A stretch of DNA of 64,000 nt from Blastocystis hominis (taxonomy: Eukaryota; Sar; Bigyra; Opalinata; Blastocystidae). The notes beneath the pieces are model-generated. The model did not search any database and was not told the origin of the DNA. It saw only the letters and a program-made list of their open reading frames with translations. The position numbers and the translations under genes were made by a program. This document shows positions 13,550-25,710 of the stretch, piece after piece (within the stretch, counting starts at the first letter, position 1; each line of letters begins with the position of its first letter). Where the stretch lies: positions 622,138-686,137 of the forward strand of contig NW_013171860.1 in the NCBI RefSeq assembly GCF_000151665.1, read 5' to 3'.

Positions 13550-13950
13550 AAGTTGTCCCTCTTCAGAGATTCCGGAGAAATAAGATTATATGCAGTTGTT
13601 ACTGAACATAATCATGATCATATTCATCCGTCATTCCGAGGATATATACGTGAGTGATATACATGCATCCGTTCTTTTTACAAGATTCACTTTTATACTT
13701 GTGAGTGAGGTAGAAGTAGAGAAAAGTTGGAATTTGAGCAGTTTAGGTGGATTGACGAAAATGGATTTTATACTCCTTCTTATTACCCATTTATCACTTG
13801 TCACTTAACGCATACACATTCTGCCTGATTCTCTGATTCATTCTTGTCCCTCCCAGCCATAATCTTGCTTTTCTTGCCATTCTATTCACCGTCTATTCCC
13901 CTTCAAATAACTTTCCACAACTTCCAAAGTGCTCACAAAATCATTTTCTC
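13550..13950. other. 401-bp gene-free divergent interval
   Basis: This lies between the divergent BAR-SH3 and DPH5 starts. It is AT-rich with short homopolymers. No RNA gene, repeat or convincing ORF was seen; it presumably holds both promoters. Confidence 0.4.
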
Positions 13951-14890
13951 ATGCTGTATTTCATCGGTCTTGGATTAGGAAACGAGAAGGATATCACTCT
14001 TCGAGGACTGGAGGCAGTGAAGTCCTGCGATAAGATTTTTCTAGAGAATTACACTTCTGTGCTGTGTGTGGGCAAAGAAAAATTGGTAACCATTGGGTCA
14101 GCGAAATAATACGCAGGAAGAGCTGTTTGGACATGAAATAATCGTTGCTGATCGTGATCTCGTTGAGTCGAATGATGAAATGATTTTGAAAGACGCCAGT
14201 ACATCGAACGTGGCGTTCCTCGTCGTCGGCGATGTATTTGGGTTGGAGTTTCCTCTCTTTCTCGAACTTAGTGCCACCACGCACACGGACCTCTGGATTC
14301 GTGCGAAGCAGCAAAACATTCCAGTTCAGGTGATTCACAATGCTTCCATTATGAATGCTTGTGCTTGCTGTGGTTTGCAGCTCTACCGATTCGGCCAGAC
14401 GATTTCGATCTGCTTCTTCACCGAAACCTGGAGACCGGACAGCTTCTACGAACGCATCGTCCAGAACCACTCCATCGGCCTCCACACTCTGTGCTTGCTC
14501 GGTAGCAATCGATCGTAATTCCCATCCAGACATCAAGGTGAAGGAGCCGGACTTCAAAGAGCTGATGAAGGGTCGCACCGTCTATCTTCCTCCCCGCTTC
14601 ATGACCTGCAACCAAGCGATCGACGAGCTTTTAGAGGTGGAGGAGAAGCACGGCAAGGGAGGTATAGACGAGTCCATCTGTGAACGCTAGTGTGTGGTCC
14701 GGACGCGTTGGCGGTGGGCTTGGCTCGCGTGGGGCAGGAAGACCAGTTCATCTGTTTCGGCACGCTCAAAGACCTCCGCGAAGTCGACTTCGGCGCCCCG
14801 TTGCACAGCCTGATTCTCTGCAGTCCGGAGCTACACGAGATGGAGCGGGAGATGCTGGAGTACTTCAGTGTGAAGAAGCTCTCTGCGTGA
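13951..14890 (+). CDS. DPH5: Diphthine methyl ester synthase DPH5
   Basis: An S-adenosylmethionine-dependent methyltransferase that builds diphthamide on elongation factor 2. Start [20 protein letters not shown], then [108 protein letters not shown] and [20 protein letters not shown]. Introns of 31, 30, 28 and 29 nt leave exactly 273 residues, the family length. The usual GDPFG motif reads GDVFG here, a change in the substrate-side loop. TGA at 14888-14890 sits 2 nt before TGTTTGC. Confidence 0.94.
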
Positions 14891-14892
14891 TC

Positions 14893-14907
14893 TGTTTGCA
14901 ACAAACA
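14893..14907. terminator. Shared near-palindromic 3' element of DPH5 and GSK3
   Basis: TGTTTGCAACAAACA. It gives TGTTTG for DPH5 on the plus strand and a perfect TGTTTGTTG for GSK3 on the minus strand, although GSK3 stops 160 bp away beyond a microsatellite. Confidence 0.55.
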
Positions 14908-14987
14908 CGTTCATTTATCATACAAGGCTAGTTTGGAATTGGTCTATAGGGCGCTCTGGCGCTCTCTTTGGCTGCTGATTACGAATC

Positions 14988-15064
14988 CATTCATTCATTC
15001 ATTCACTCATTCACTCATTCACTCATTCACTCATTCACTCATTCACTCATTCACTCATTCATCA
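14988..15064. repeat. CATT/CACTCATT microsatellite in the GSK3 3' untranslated region
   Basis: Four CATT units are followed by about eight copies of the 8-mer CACTCATT. The tract ends just before the GSK3 stop (15066-15068) and separates it from its 3' element. Confidence 0.9.
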
Positions 15065-15065
15065 A

Positions 15066-16206
15066 TCAATCATCGAAAAGCCCTTCGGGCAGCGGCGCGC
15101 CGTCCGGGAGCTGCTTCAGCGCTCGCAGCTCGTCAAAGAAGGGATGGCGCAGCACTTCGCTGGCTACACCTCACGCCATTTCCCCTCCCTCACCCGTCAA
15201 TCGGTCCTCTGGGATGTACACCAGCAGCTTGCTCATCAGATCGATCGCCTGCGCGTCGTGGCAATGCACCAGCACCTTCACATCACGCCTCTCCGTCTCG
15301 CTCACCTCGCTCAGATCCTTATGAGCGATATTCGGAAACTTCCCGGGATTGTAGTTCGGATTCATCCGCCGCACCTGCTCGTCCGTCGGCGTCCCCAGCA
15401 CCTTGATGATCTCGACCATCTGTCCCACGTTGTTCTCGCCAGGGAACAGCGAGGAGCCCGTCAGAAGCTCGGCCACGACGCACGCCATGCTCCAGATGTC
15501 CACCGCCACCGTGTAGTTCGTCGCGCCGAAGATCAGCTCCGGCGCGCGGTAGTAGCGCGAGCAGATGTAGCAGACGTTGGGCTCGTTGGGGGACAGGCGC
15601 TTCGCGCTGCCGAAGTCGCAGATCTTGATCACGTGTGTCTTGGGATCGATGAGCACGTTCTGCGGTTTGATGTCGCGGTGGCAGATGCCGCGCGAGTGGA
15701 TGTAGGCGAGGCCTTTAAACATCTGGTAGGTATACAGCTGGAGTAAAAAAAGAGAGATGCGATCGATACCTTGACATAGATGAGGGGAAGCAGGGTATGG
15801 GCCCTCACAAAACGCCTGTTATAGCGGTAGAGGTTATCCGGAATGTACTCCATTACCAGATGAAGATATTCTCCCTAGAAGTCATGGGAACTGACAAGCA
15901 ACACAGCTTCCGTTTGCGAGTAAAAGGAATTGTACAGCGTCACAACGTTGGGGTGGCTGAGCAACTTCATCATTTGTAACTCGCGATTCTACAAGATTAC
16001 TGGAAAACACAGAAAACACCTTGTAGTTCTTGTCCTGAAAAACTTTCTTCACGGCGACTATTCTCCCCGTGCCGCATTCCTCCGCTTCATATACAATTCC
16101 AAAGGTTCCTTTGCCAACGGCTCTGATAACCGAATATTGTGTTACTCGTCTCTGGAGTGGTTGCTGCCGATCACAACTCGATAAATACACTCACTCGCAA
16201 ATTCAT
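15066..16206 (-). CDS. GSK3: Glycogen synthase kinase 3 (GSK3/shaggy) family kinase
   Basis: A CMGC-group serine/threonine kinase. Spliced start MNLRQPLQRRVTQYSVIRAV, then GKGTFGIVYEAE (glycine loop), VAVKKVFQDKNYKNRELQMM (catalytic Lys), YLHLVMEYIPDNLYRY, AYIHSRGICHRDIKPQNVLI (HRD), KICDFGSAKRL (DFG), EPNVCYICSRYYRAPELIFG with the activating tyrosine, FPGENNVGQMVEIIKVLGTP and MNPNYNPGKFPNI. The end is ASEVLRHPFFDELRALKQLP. Five introns of 31, 31, 30, 32 and 30 nt give exactly 328 residues. The protein is short at both ends compared with animal GSK3, without the regulatory N-terminal serine stretch. Confidence 0.96.
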
Positions 16207-16375
16207 GTTGATCTTTCAAATAGATATCTTTTCAATAGTGCTAGTATCCTTGCAAAATCCTACCCGGCCTTGGATTCAGAATAACCGCAATAAGGATTTC
16301 CCTTTTGTATATACTTTAACAACACGGACTTCCCCGCGGGAGTTTTCTCCTCTTTCGCTCTTCATTTTTTTCTTA

Positions 16376-19300
16376 ATGAGTACAAAGTCAAATAGACGTG
16401 CTAAAGGAGATAAGGGACCTGCCAAGAGTAGCCAGTCCCAAAACTTTATTTCCGCATTGTCTGACCCAAGTCTTGTAAATATGGACTTGCTGAATGGGGT
16501 GTCATTTAATTCGCCAATTTCTCCTTCGCAGACTGTGTCCGTCGGTCAGACTGCGGTCTATTTTGGTAATAACGAGCTCTATCGAAGCAAAATCAAGCTC
16601 TTGCTCAAGAAAAGCACAGTAACGCGCATTCGAGTGAGATTGAACTTGGAGTGTGAGTGTAGGCGTTAAAAGAGATGGAGCCGGTGTTTGCTTCTGCTTC
16701 CAAGCAGGATGTGAGTGAAATGATGCCCTCCCTCTGCTTCTACTACAATGAAATGCTGTATTGCCAGAGTTTTCAAGTCCGATACGAAATCAGTAAACGT
16801 AGTTTTGTTGTCCGGTGTCTATTTTCAGGTTTGAGAGAAGCCTTGGGAGTTCTTAGGAGCGATGTGAAACACTTTGTGAAGCACTTCATGGTACCTTTAC
16901 AGATTTACATGTGCGATGTAAACAGTTCTGTCAAGCAGTTTAGCACCGATCTGTTCAATGTTTTTGCCTCTGGTTGTGCGTCATCCGCAGGAAATAATTC
17001 CAGAAGAGCGTCGCAATGCTGTCCTCGCCAAATACTTTGAAGAAACTCTCCTTCTGGCCGATTCTCTCGGTCATGCAGATTACAATTTGCTAGATCAGCA
17101 CCACACCGAAACAGGTCCTGTTTCTTCGCTTCTTCCATCTCTAGAATCAATAAGCGACTCCATGGAGCGACTCCACACCACATCCCAACTCGTCTTCACC
17201 GCCTTGCTCCAATATCGAATCCCTATTCCCTCCTCTTCCATTTCTCTTTATCGCTCCGCTCTCTTCGCGGGCATTCGCGAGGTCACGCAGACTGGCGGAG
17301 CCAACACGCTCATCCTCGTCATGGAGATCGCGAACTCGCTTCCCTGGGACACGCTCGACTTTTCTTCCACGGAGGCGATGCAGTTCAGCAGCCAGGTTCG
17401 CAAGCTGCTTTCCGAAACGGGTCCCAAAGAAACACCTGCCACGAAGAGCCATCTCGACAACATACTAACGATGTGGATGACGCTTTCGCTGAAGTGGGTG
17501 GCAGGGCAGCATGGCGATGTAGATATCCTGCGATCTACGCGGAAACCAAGCTGGAATCCTACACGAAAGTGCTGCTGACGCGGCTTCGCAAGTACTCGAA
17601 TTCGTCTCATTCGATGCAGAAACAATCCCTTCGGAGTCGTCGCCTGCGAGAACTTCTCGTTCGTCTTCCGCGTGTTTGACCGCTGTCTTGTGCAGCCCGC
17701 AGGGCAGTCGGCTGCGCAGTGGAGTGGCGCGCTGTTCGACGCGCTGTTCCCTTCCAATCCCACATTCCAGCCCTCCGAATCGCTGATTCCCGTGTATTTG
17801 GAGCTGGGAAAGCAGTTGCTGAGCCAAGAAGCGGAGGCAGAAAAGGCAGAAGCGGCGGACCACATCACGCCCATGTTTCTGCGGTTCTTTGAGCACGCGT
17901 CGAACGCTGCGCTGAATCAGCTTCTGACGATTCTTCCCTCGCTCGTCGAAGCGAATCCCGCGATTTTCTCGCATTATTTCGCTTCCTATTTCCTCGCCGC
18001 GCTCAAAGACGTCCAGAACCCACACCAATCCGATCGTCTGCGCGTGTTGTCGGCGCTCGCCAACACGTCGATCGCCTCGGAAGTTTCGCAGTGCGTCCAA
18101 ACGCAGATTCAGTGCGTGATCGAAGACTATTTGAAAGGATCCATTCCCGATCTTTCCATTTTGAAGCACGTTTTCGCGCGGCTTCAGCAATACGCGGCCC
18201 AATTCGCCGATTTGATCGGGTTTCTCGCCAGCGAATTGGCGGGCTGCGAAGAAAAAGTGACCTCGCAGATCCTCGCGGAGATTGCAACGCACCTGACCGA
18301 CGAATTCTTCGAAGCCAGTGCGCTCCCATCGCTTCTTTGACTTTAGAAACCGCCGTGCTCAAGAGCTACATCGCCCTGCTTTCCTCCCTCGGAACCGCGG
18401 GGAAAACGCTCGTCGACGCGCTGCGCAGCCGCATTGGTTCGTTGGATTCCCCGCGGAACCTCCGCGCCTTCCTGCTGGAACTGCTGAAGGATCTGGACCT
18501 TCCCGGCCTGCAGCGCGATGTGATTGAGTTGGTGGATGTGCATGACGCGACGCTGCTGCTTGCAATCCTGGAAGACTCGCTCGTGGTGAATTCAGAGGAG
18601 ATGATGCGTCGAATCGAAGCGGTTCTCAGCGATTTCGAAATCGATTTCGTGCTGACTTTGTTTAAAGGACCGCTCGCGAAGCAGTTCTCCGCTCGGTCGA
18701 TCGAGACGCTGATTGCGATGTTGATCGCACTCCCCGACTCGGAGCGACTGGATCGGAAGGACGCCATCGCGGAGATCTCGCTGTCGTCGTTCTACGAATC
18801 GCTGGTGAATCATTTCGTCGATTGGCTGCAGCAGAACCTTTCGGACGCGCAGTTCGTGTTCTTCTCCGACCTGCTTCCGCTGTGCGTGGATTATCTGCAG
18901 CCTCTCCGCGAGCTGTTGGAGAGCGAGGCGTATTGGAGACAGATCCTCACCGGCTCGTTCGATTACGATTTCATTCTCGAAGCGATCAGCGAAGTGGATT
19001 TGGTGTTGGACCCTTGTTTGCATCTCTCTCCGGTGTCTCACATGATTCGCTTTGTGCTCTTCCAGACCTTCCACGTGTACGCGACGTTCTCTTTGGTTTA
19101 TCGTAGCTCGCTGCGCCACATCCAATTGCGATCGGTCGCTTGCTCCATTCCCGATCTCATTCAGGCCTTCTCTCTCTTCCAATCCATCCCCTCCAATTCC
19201 CCTAGTACCTCTCTTTTCATTTCCTTCGCTCACCCATCAGAATACGATCTTTATGTAACGGCTCTGCCCAGCTTCATCACGCTCCTCTCCGATTTTGAGC

Positions 19301-21280
19301 TCCCCGAGATCCTCAAATCCGCCATTCCGCACCCGCTTCTTTCCAAATATCTGAAGAAGCTCTGCCATTCCAACGAGGCCTTCGAGTTCCACGACGCCTC
19401 TCCCCTCACCGACGTCTACTACGCCCAGCTGGCTTCCTGGATGGCCTCGCTGCACTCCGCCCTCGCCGGGACCTCCGTTTCCACGTTGCTCGACGCGATG
19501 CGATCGCTGGAATGCGGACTGAATCGCTTTGTGGCGTTGACTGGAGAGGAGCAGAGTCGCCTGACGGAGCTGGCGAAGGAGCTGTGCTCGCTGTTCTACG
19601 CAGTGAAGGGAACGGCGACGGCGACAGCGCTCAGCGAAGCGTGTAAAGAAGAGAAGGAGTTCGTTCCCGCGATGATCTCGCTGGTGACGAGTATTTTGTC
19701 GCTGTATTCGCTGAATCAGGACATGACGCAGCTGTTCGAAGGCGAGGTGTGGAACATTCTGGCGCAGTGCAGCGCGTCGTTCGTCGATTTCCCGTTCCTT
19801 TGTTTGGGTTTGGAGGCGTGTGATGAATAATAGTAACGCGGTCGTTGAAGATGATGCTGCGAATCCATGAATTGAATGCGTACACAATCCCGGAAGCGGT
19901 CTACAATTCGCTGCTGCTTCAGTTCAGCACGTCGATTCTCTCCGTTCTGAATCGCTATCTCCAAACGCCGATCGCATCGCGGCATCGCAGCGTGTTGGCT
20001 CGCATCTACAAGTCGATCTCGACGCTCCATCTCCCTTCGATCACTTCGCAACTCACCGATTGGATTTCCCAATTCGCTGATTCTTCTTCTTCTTCTTCTT
20101 CGTTGGAGCAATCGGTCGATTTGACGATCTGCATTCTCTTCTTATTGCGAGAAAGTCGCGTTGCGATCGCCGTCTCATCTGCAGAACACTCCATGAATTC
20201 GGTGCTTCAGGCTCTTCAACGACTCGCAAACCCCGCTCAGTTTGAGAACGCTGCGGTCGAGAAGCTTCTTCTCTATCTCATCATCGTGTGCTACGAAGCC
20301 GATGCGATCACTCAAACCGAGGACTTGTCGCACGAAGACGAGCAAGCCGAGCTCTCCGACGAAGCGCGCGCCGCGCAGTTCGAAACCCAGACGCTCTTCG
20401 ACGGTTTGAATTCCCTGGTTTCCACGCTGTTCAGCACGGAACTGCTTCCGAACGCCTTCACGACGATCGTTCGACGCATCCCGCAGACCTCGCTCACCTC
20501 CAAGAGCCGCGTTTGCGTTCAAAACTCGTTTCATTGTAGCCGGCCTATCCGGATCTCTCGCCGATGGCGCTGTTCCAAGCGGACTGGGAGTCGCAGATCG
20601 CGATCTACACGTTGTACAGACTGGGTATTTCCTTCCCTGCGCAGCTGCAGTACTTGTTCATCAACAATGTGAACGGGCTTTCGCAGCAGCGAGTGATGTC
20701 GCTGCGCGCCTACACGCATTTCTACCTAACGAAGCCGGTTTTGCTGGAGAACGTGAAGCGTGCGACGCAGATTTTGCAGAAGGAGGATCTGGAAGACGTG
20801 ACGATTGACACGAAGTCGGACGGCGTAGGCGCGAGGAGAGGGGTGAGACGCAGATTTACATGCAGTTGATGATCGATATGACGCCGGTGGTGGTGCATTT
20901 CGTGTTCTCCGACTATTATCCGCTGGATATTTCGATCGTAGCTTAGCGATTGGCCTCCCATGCAGCTGATTCATAACCAGAACTCCTTCCTGCGCGCTGC
21001 GTCCGTCGAGAAATGGCAAGTGATGATCCGCAAACGACTCTCAAACAACCGGCCTTTCTATATGAGCATGGTTCTCATCGCCAAATCGCTGCTTCACCAC
21101 GTGTCCAATCTCGAGCCCTGCCCGATTTGCTACTGCGTGCTGCACCCTTCGACGCATTCGCTGCCCGATCGGAACTGCTCGCACTGCGTGGGACGCTTCC
21201 ACAGCAGCTGCTTGACGACGTGGTTCAAAAACTCGCAGAGTCACAACTGTCCGCTCTGTCGACAGCCCATCGCGTTGTAG
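16376..21280 (+). CDS. LTN1: Listerin-type E3 ubiquitin ligase (ribosome quality control)
   Basis: Listerin ubiquitinates nascent chains stalled on 60S subunits. Features: a low-complexity start MSTKSNRRAKGDKGPAK, the N-terminal ALKEMEPVFAS and LREALGVLRSDVKHFVKHFM helical repeat region, a long HEAT-like middle, an RWD-like segment near 20830-20940, and a C-terminal RING: EPCPICYCVLH, then CSHCVGRFHSSCLTTWF and HNCPLCRQPIAL. The spacing matches the Listerin RING (CxxC..CxxC..HxxC..CxxC). Introns seen include 29 nt after RIR, 36 nt, 31 nt, and 32 nt around 19808-19839, where splicing restores frame. Length is about 1,500 residues, slightly shorter than the animal protein. The TAG stop is at 21278-21280, with TGTTTG-type signals from 21285. 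Confidence 0.86.
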
Positions 21281-21297
21281 TCATTTGTTTGTGCGTT

Positions 21298-21305
21298 TGT
21301 TTGTT
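21298..21305 (+). terminator. TGTTTGTT 3'-end motif of the Listerin gene
   Basis: It lies inside a TTTG-rich run 18 nt after the stop. A second near-copy (TGTTTGTG) begins about 13 nt upstream of it. Confidence 0.5.
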
Positions 21306-21331
21306 TGCTTATTAATTAATTTATTAAATTA

Positions 21332-21340
21332 TCTATCTAT

Positions 21341-21371
<31 letters not shown>

Positions 21372-21372
21372 T
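21332..21372. repeat. TTTA/TCTA tetranucleotide microsatellite
   Basis: Two TCTA units are followed by about eight TTTA units. They lie between the convergent ends of Listerin and the CS-like gene. Confidence 0.9.
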
Positions 21373-21391
21373 TCTCAAACACACCACCCTC

Positions 21392-22503
21392 TCAATTTAC
21401 AGATCCGTCCGCCTTCACCTCCACCTCTTTGTTCGCTTCTTCCTTCTTTTTGTATTCCTCATCGGCCGCTTTGCTCGCTTCCTTCACCGCTTCACGCACT
21501 TTTTGCTCCTCCTCCGCAGCCTTCTTCTGCTCCTCCTCCTTCTTCTTGGCTTCCTCCTTCTTCTTCTCTTCATCCTGCCGCTTCTTCTCCTCGTCTTGGC
21601 GCTTCTGCTCCTCCGCCTTTCGCGTCGAATCGTCTTCTTTCTCCAACTGATCCTTCATCGACCACCAAGTGTGCATATTGCGAGGCGCCTTCTCGTTCTT
21701 CTACCATCGAGTTCCAGTCCCGCCCCTACCGCTAAAATGTTCTCCCAGTGTCCACGCTCCTTCTTCTTCATCATGAGCACTACGCGACCCACCGAGGCGT
21801 CGTTCCAACGCGATTCCTTCCATTCAATCCAACGAAAAGCAATACTTCTGGATTCAGCTCCTTGCGCAGCGCCAGATTCAGCACGAACTTCTTCTTGGTC
21901 GAAGGACTAGAGTGAATGGAACCTGGCAAACTCACCATTTGGACTCCACATACACGGATCGCTCAGAGAACGTGATGTTGGCAACATGGCAACCGAGCGT
22001 GGCAGGAGTGTCCCATTTGTGAGCGTATTTAATATTCACATTGATCTAGTCTCGATTGCGATGGAAAAACAGTACATCATTCATTCCCTGAGCCCACTGG
22101 AAAGCGGGACTAATCACTGCCCAGTCATTCTTGTTGTTATTGATCATATTCTGTATTTTCTGAAGATTGGATCTAGCTCACAGCGAAAAGAAGCAGCCAA
22201 CCTGATAATGGCAGCCGATCGAGAAAACGCAGAAGAAATATCGATTTTCTGCTCTTGTGCAACATTTACAATGTGTTCAGCAGCCGACCACCAAGAACGC
22301 TGAACTGCCTACAAGTCATGTTTCAAGAAAACCCGTACAATCGAAATAATGTTCTTGTCGATCTTCTCGTTCGACTCAATACGTTGGCGCAGCCACTCGA
22401 TTGCCTCGTCCTCCGATGTGCACTCACTGAACGCCACTCCCTCTGCCGTAGATAGAATTACAAAACAGAATGCTAGAAACAAAAACGAAAAACACTTCCT
22501 CAT
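21392..22503 (-). CDS. Secreted/ER CS-domain-like protein with charged C-terminal helix
   Basis: ATG 22503 begins a signal peptide, MRKCFSFLFLAFCFVILSTA. The middle resembles a CS/p23 beta-sandwich: FQWAQGMNDINVNIKYAHKW (a 30-nt intron is removed inside this stretch), CHVANITFSERSVYVES, KKKFVLNLALRKELNPE, SRWNDASVGRVVLMMKKKE, RGHWENILA. A segment PRNMHTWWSMKDQLEKED leads into about 70 residues of almost pure E/K/Q/A, a predicted long helix. Such CS modules with a trailing WxxL..W segment occur in co-chaperones; a role in the ER lumen is inference from the signal peptide. The exons between 21990 and 22310 are not fully resolved. The stop is TGA at 21392-21394. An upstream ATG at 22554 is possible but would spoil the signal peptide. 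Confidence 0.6.
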
Positions 22504-23180
22504 ATCGAAATGATAATAGAATCGATCAGATTTCTGGAACAATGGGAGTTTCATTGGTAAGAGTCATTCAAAATGACTCGATTCTTGTAATAAATACACA
22601 TTCAATAGAGTTTTGCTTGTTCTTTTTTTATGCTTGACCGTATGAGAAATAGTACTGTTATTTGGCAAGGAGACAGGGATTCTTTTTTATAACAACATAA
22701 CTCCATGGGTGTATGTACATGGGAGAAAGAGATTGATAGTTTTTTACTTTATATTTTTAGGCAAGATTATGCAATTGTTTTCGAATTGCTATTTTGAGTT
22801 TTAAATCCTCATCGATTCTGGTGAGTTACACAAAAAATAAATATATATATATATTATTTACCGAATGACCAATAATTAGTTCAATGATTCGTATGTACAA
22901 TTCTTGTCAGTTTCTCGTATTGTACTACTCATAATGAGTCTATTCACGAATAAATCTTCGTAAACGGAGATTTTACAATTACGAAGCAAAAGTATATTGA
23001 ATGACACCAATATTTCAACACATTACGTATTCAGAATGCCACCATTTCTATTCTAACACTCATGATTGTTGCACCTGTTAACTCTCTCATTTTGTGTATA
23101 CTCTCTTTATCAATCAATTCAAATCGAATAATTCATTCCATTCTTCAGACATCCACTTTTTGTTTTCTGTTGCAGAGAGT
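22504..23180. other. 677-bp AT-rich divergent intergenic region
   Basis: Very AT-rich, with an ATATAT tract near 22840. No RNA gene or convincing exon was found. A short 5' exon of the following gene could hide here, because TGTTGCAG just before 23181 looks like a splice acceptor. Confidence 0.4.
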
Positions 23181-24488
23181 ATGAAAGCAATCACCATATG
23201 GGACATTGCTTTGTTACTTGAAGCAGTCGTATATGTTATTTTTGCAGGGTTAGTTGCCTTAGAGTACTGTTCGACCTCCTATAATGTGTATTGCAATGAA
23301 ACCAAACGCATAATTCCTTTAGGGATGTAAGTCTTGGAAGTGAAGTCCGCAAGACCATTTACCTATTTGTATTCATTGGTTCGCTCTTTCGGATTCTTGC
23401 GTTTGTGGTTTGAATGTGTACTTCCCTATAGAATTATAAGCCATGTCTTTTTCACGTTTCCTGAATTCTGTCGTACCTACGTGATAACAATGATAGAAGA
23501 GACAACCAATTTGATTTTTATAACTGGGTATGACTATCTGTCGACTGCAATCTAGTCTTTCTCTGCAAGTGGTGTTCATCGTTCAGATTTACTATGCTTT
23601 GCTTGGTTTAATCCAACCAGCGATTCGAAAAGTGTTTATCTGGATGATTATGTGCGTATGTTCACGGTCTCTTCTTCAATGTAGTCGTACATGCTTTCTT
23701 TCTTCTCCGTTTTTCTCGGGTTATTCGTAGACGTTGAAATTACAATCAACTGCACTCAGTAGGCTGATGTGCGTTAACCCTCCATTCCCTCTAGTCTCAT
23801 CCTCACCGTGCTCTGCTTTTTCTGCTTATTTTCTCTTCTACTCTACGGATTCCGCATCTATTTTGAAATGAAGCGCATCGAGGTATCGCGCAACATCATC
23901 ATCAAGGTATGCTATCTTTTTTTCGTCGATTCGACTCCAGATGATCATAATTCTCTTTATTTCTTCTTTTACTTTTTTCTTCCGAGCCATTATCGAGATT
24001 TTGTTTCTCTTCGATTTCATCAAGTTGGACTTTGAGTTTTTATCTCTTTCCTTTTCTTTTATTTCGCAGCACTTCTTCGAATGGCAGCATGCATCTCATT
24101 GGATCGCATCTCTACGCTTCGTACCTCTCTCTCTTCATCGTCATCATCATCCATAGCACGATGTACTTCTTCTTCTTCTACTTCGTTACGGAAATCACTC
24201 CCCTCTCTATTCTGCTCCTTTCCACCTACATTCGCACTGATTCGCGCAAGAGCAAGCCCCGTCCTGACAAGCGCGTCGTTTCCACCGTATACGAGCCGAC
24301 ATCGCCGCGATCTTCGTACAATCGGCACTCTGTAGCGCAAACGTCGAGTATGAACGGTTCCGGTTCGCGCGGAGATGATGTGTGCACTCCGGTAGTGGTT
24401 GTGCGGGGCTTTGATCTAGCTGCTGGTGTCCTCGTCGCCCTCGCTGAGCATTCAGCTGTCTTCGCATATCAAGAAGAAGACCATGTAA
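23181..24488 (+). CDS. TOM1/THH1-like seven-helix membrane protein
   Basis: A multi-spanning membrane protein. Successive hydrophobic exons read MKAITIWDIALLLEAVVYVI, KTIYLFVFIGSLFRILAFVV, VVFIVQIYYALLG, LILTVLCFFCLFSLLLYGFR, LYASYLSLFIVIIIHSTMYF and FYFVTEITPLSILLLSTYIR. The last helix and the loop after it resemble the THH1/TOM1/TOM3 family, plant-type seven-helix proteins with G-protein-receptor-like topology. Introns interrupt the frame about every 100-150 nt and several junctions are uncertain. A 28-nt intron near 24392-24419 moves the frame to SSSPSLSIQLSSHIKKKTM, ending at TAA 24486-24488, 7 nt before TGTTTGTT. The family call rests on topology and two short similarities. Confidence 0.5.
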
Positions 24489-24495
24489 CATTGCG

Positions 24496-24512
24496 TGTTT
24501 GTTGCAAAACAA
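24496..24512. terminator. Shared 3' element of TOM1-like and V-ATPase c genes
   Basis: TGTTTGTTGCAAAACAA. It gives TGTTTGTTG on the plus strand and TTGTTTTGCAAC on the minus strand, between convergent stops only 34 bp apart. Confidence 0.6.
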
Positions 24513-24522
24513 TCGAACTAAC

Positions 24523-25121
24523 TTAACACTTGACTCCCGTGACAGTGACAATGACAATGGCCACAATCAGACCGTACAGAGCAAGAGCCTCTCCGAAAAT
24601 CAGCATCAGCACCATACCGACGAAGATTCTCTCTTGTTGACCACAAGCGCGAACACCTAGGCGTCAGCAACCAATTAGGCGTAGCCTACCGGCATCTCCG
24701 GCAATACCAATGGACAGACCCGCAGCCAGGCACGAGAGACCGCAGCTGAGACCCGCAGCGAGGTGTCCGTAGCCAGAGAAGCTAGAGTAGTGGGTTCCAT
24801 CAGCACCAGGAGGAGTGACTAGAGTGAGAAGCGTGGAAACGAACCCTACTGACATACACCATAATGATGGAGGCAATAAGTCCGTAGATACCCAAAATAC
24901 CAGCCATAATGACAGGCAACATATTCTTCATGACAGCATCAGGTCTGAAGACACCCATCGAGCATACACCCACTCCAGCCTTCGCCGTTCCGTAGGCAGA
25001 GCCAAGATCTAGAGGGTTATCGTTTTATGATCCAAAACGCACTGGCAAAGATGATAGAAGCAGCAACTCCCATAAAACCAAAGAAGGGCGCAGAAGTGGG
25101 GCAGAGCTCAGAAATGGTCAT
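24523..25121 (-). CDS. ATP6V0C: V-type H+-ATPase 16-kDa proteolipid subunit c
   Basis: The proton-carrying ring subunit of the vacuolar ATPase. Start [20 protein letters not shown], then [80 protein letters not shown] and [20 protein letters not shown], which carries the essential glutamate. Four membrane helices are present. Introns of 34, 31 and 33 nt leave exactly 166 residues, the standard length. The TAA stop is at 24523-24525. Confidence 0.97.
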
Positions 25122-25599
25122 ATCGAACACAGTGGACAGCATTTGGGTTGTTGGTAGCGGAAATAGTGAGGTGGAGAAATGGAGAAATCGTGGAAATGTG
25201 AGTTATTCGTGGGCAGGAGGTGATAGAAATAAAAAAATCCGAACAAGGCAGGATTGATAATTTGAAAAAGGGTAGTTCTAAGGGTCCAGCGCCAAAAGGC
25301 TGATCTTTTCAAAAAGCAAGCTCTTTTGGCCACATCGTCTTCTATTTTAAATTTTTTCCATCCTTCCCGTAATTGTACAGGAAGAGACTTTCGAAATACA
25401 AATCAGATATCATGCTATAATATAACCGTTAATTGAACCTTATGAAATAATGGAATTGGGACATGGCCAAACATTATTGTGTGTTTAAGAAATCTCATAA
25501 TATCTCTTAGATAATTAAATAGGAAGTAAGTAGCTGCTACAAAATGTTGATGCAATCGATGGAGTTGATTTTGTACATATTTTACTCACGGTAACTTAG
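25122..25599. promoter_or_regulatory. 478-bp divergent promoter region (V-ATPase c / FAIM-like)
   Basis: An AT-rich spacer between two divergent genes, with no ORF support. It should contain both promoters. No specific element was recognised. Confidence 0.4.
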
Positions 25600-25677
25600 A
25601 TGCCGCGTAAAGACGACGATTTTGACGATTTTGAAGAGGAGGAGGTCGAAGAGGAGGAGGTCGAGGAAGAGGAGGTC

Positions 25678-25710
<33 letters not shown>

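Noticed and set aside
14988-15064. CACTCATT array considered as a CRISPR-like or minisatellite locus
   Set aside because: Units are 4 and 8 nt with no spacers; it is a simple microsatellite.
25122-25599. Search for a small RNA gene in the V-ATPase/FAIM spacer
   Set aside because: No box motifs, stems or Pol III terminator arrangement could be seen.
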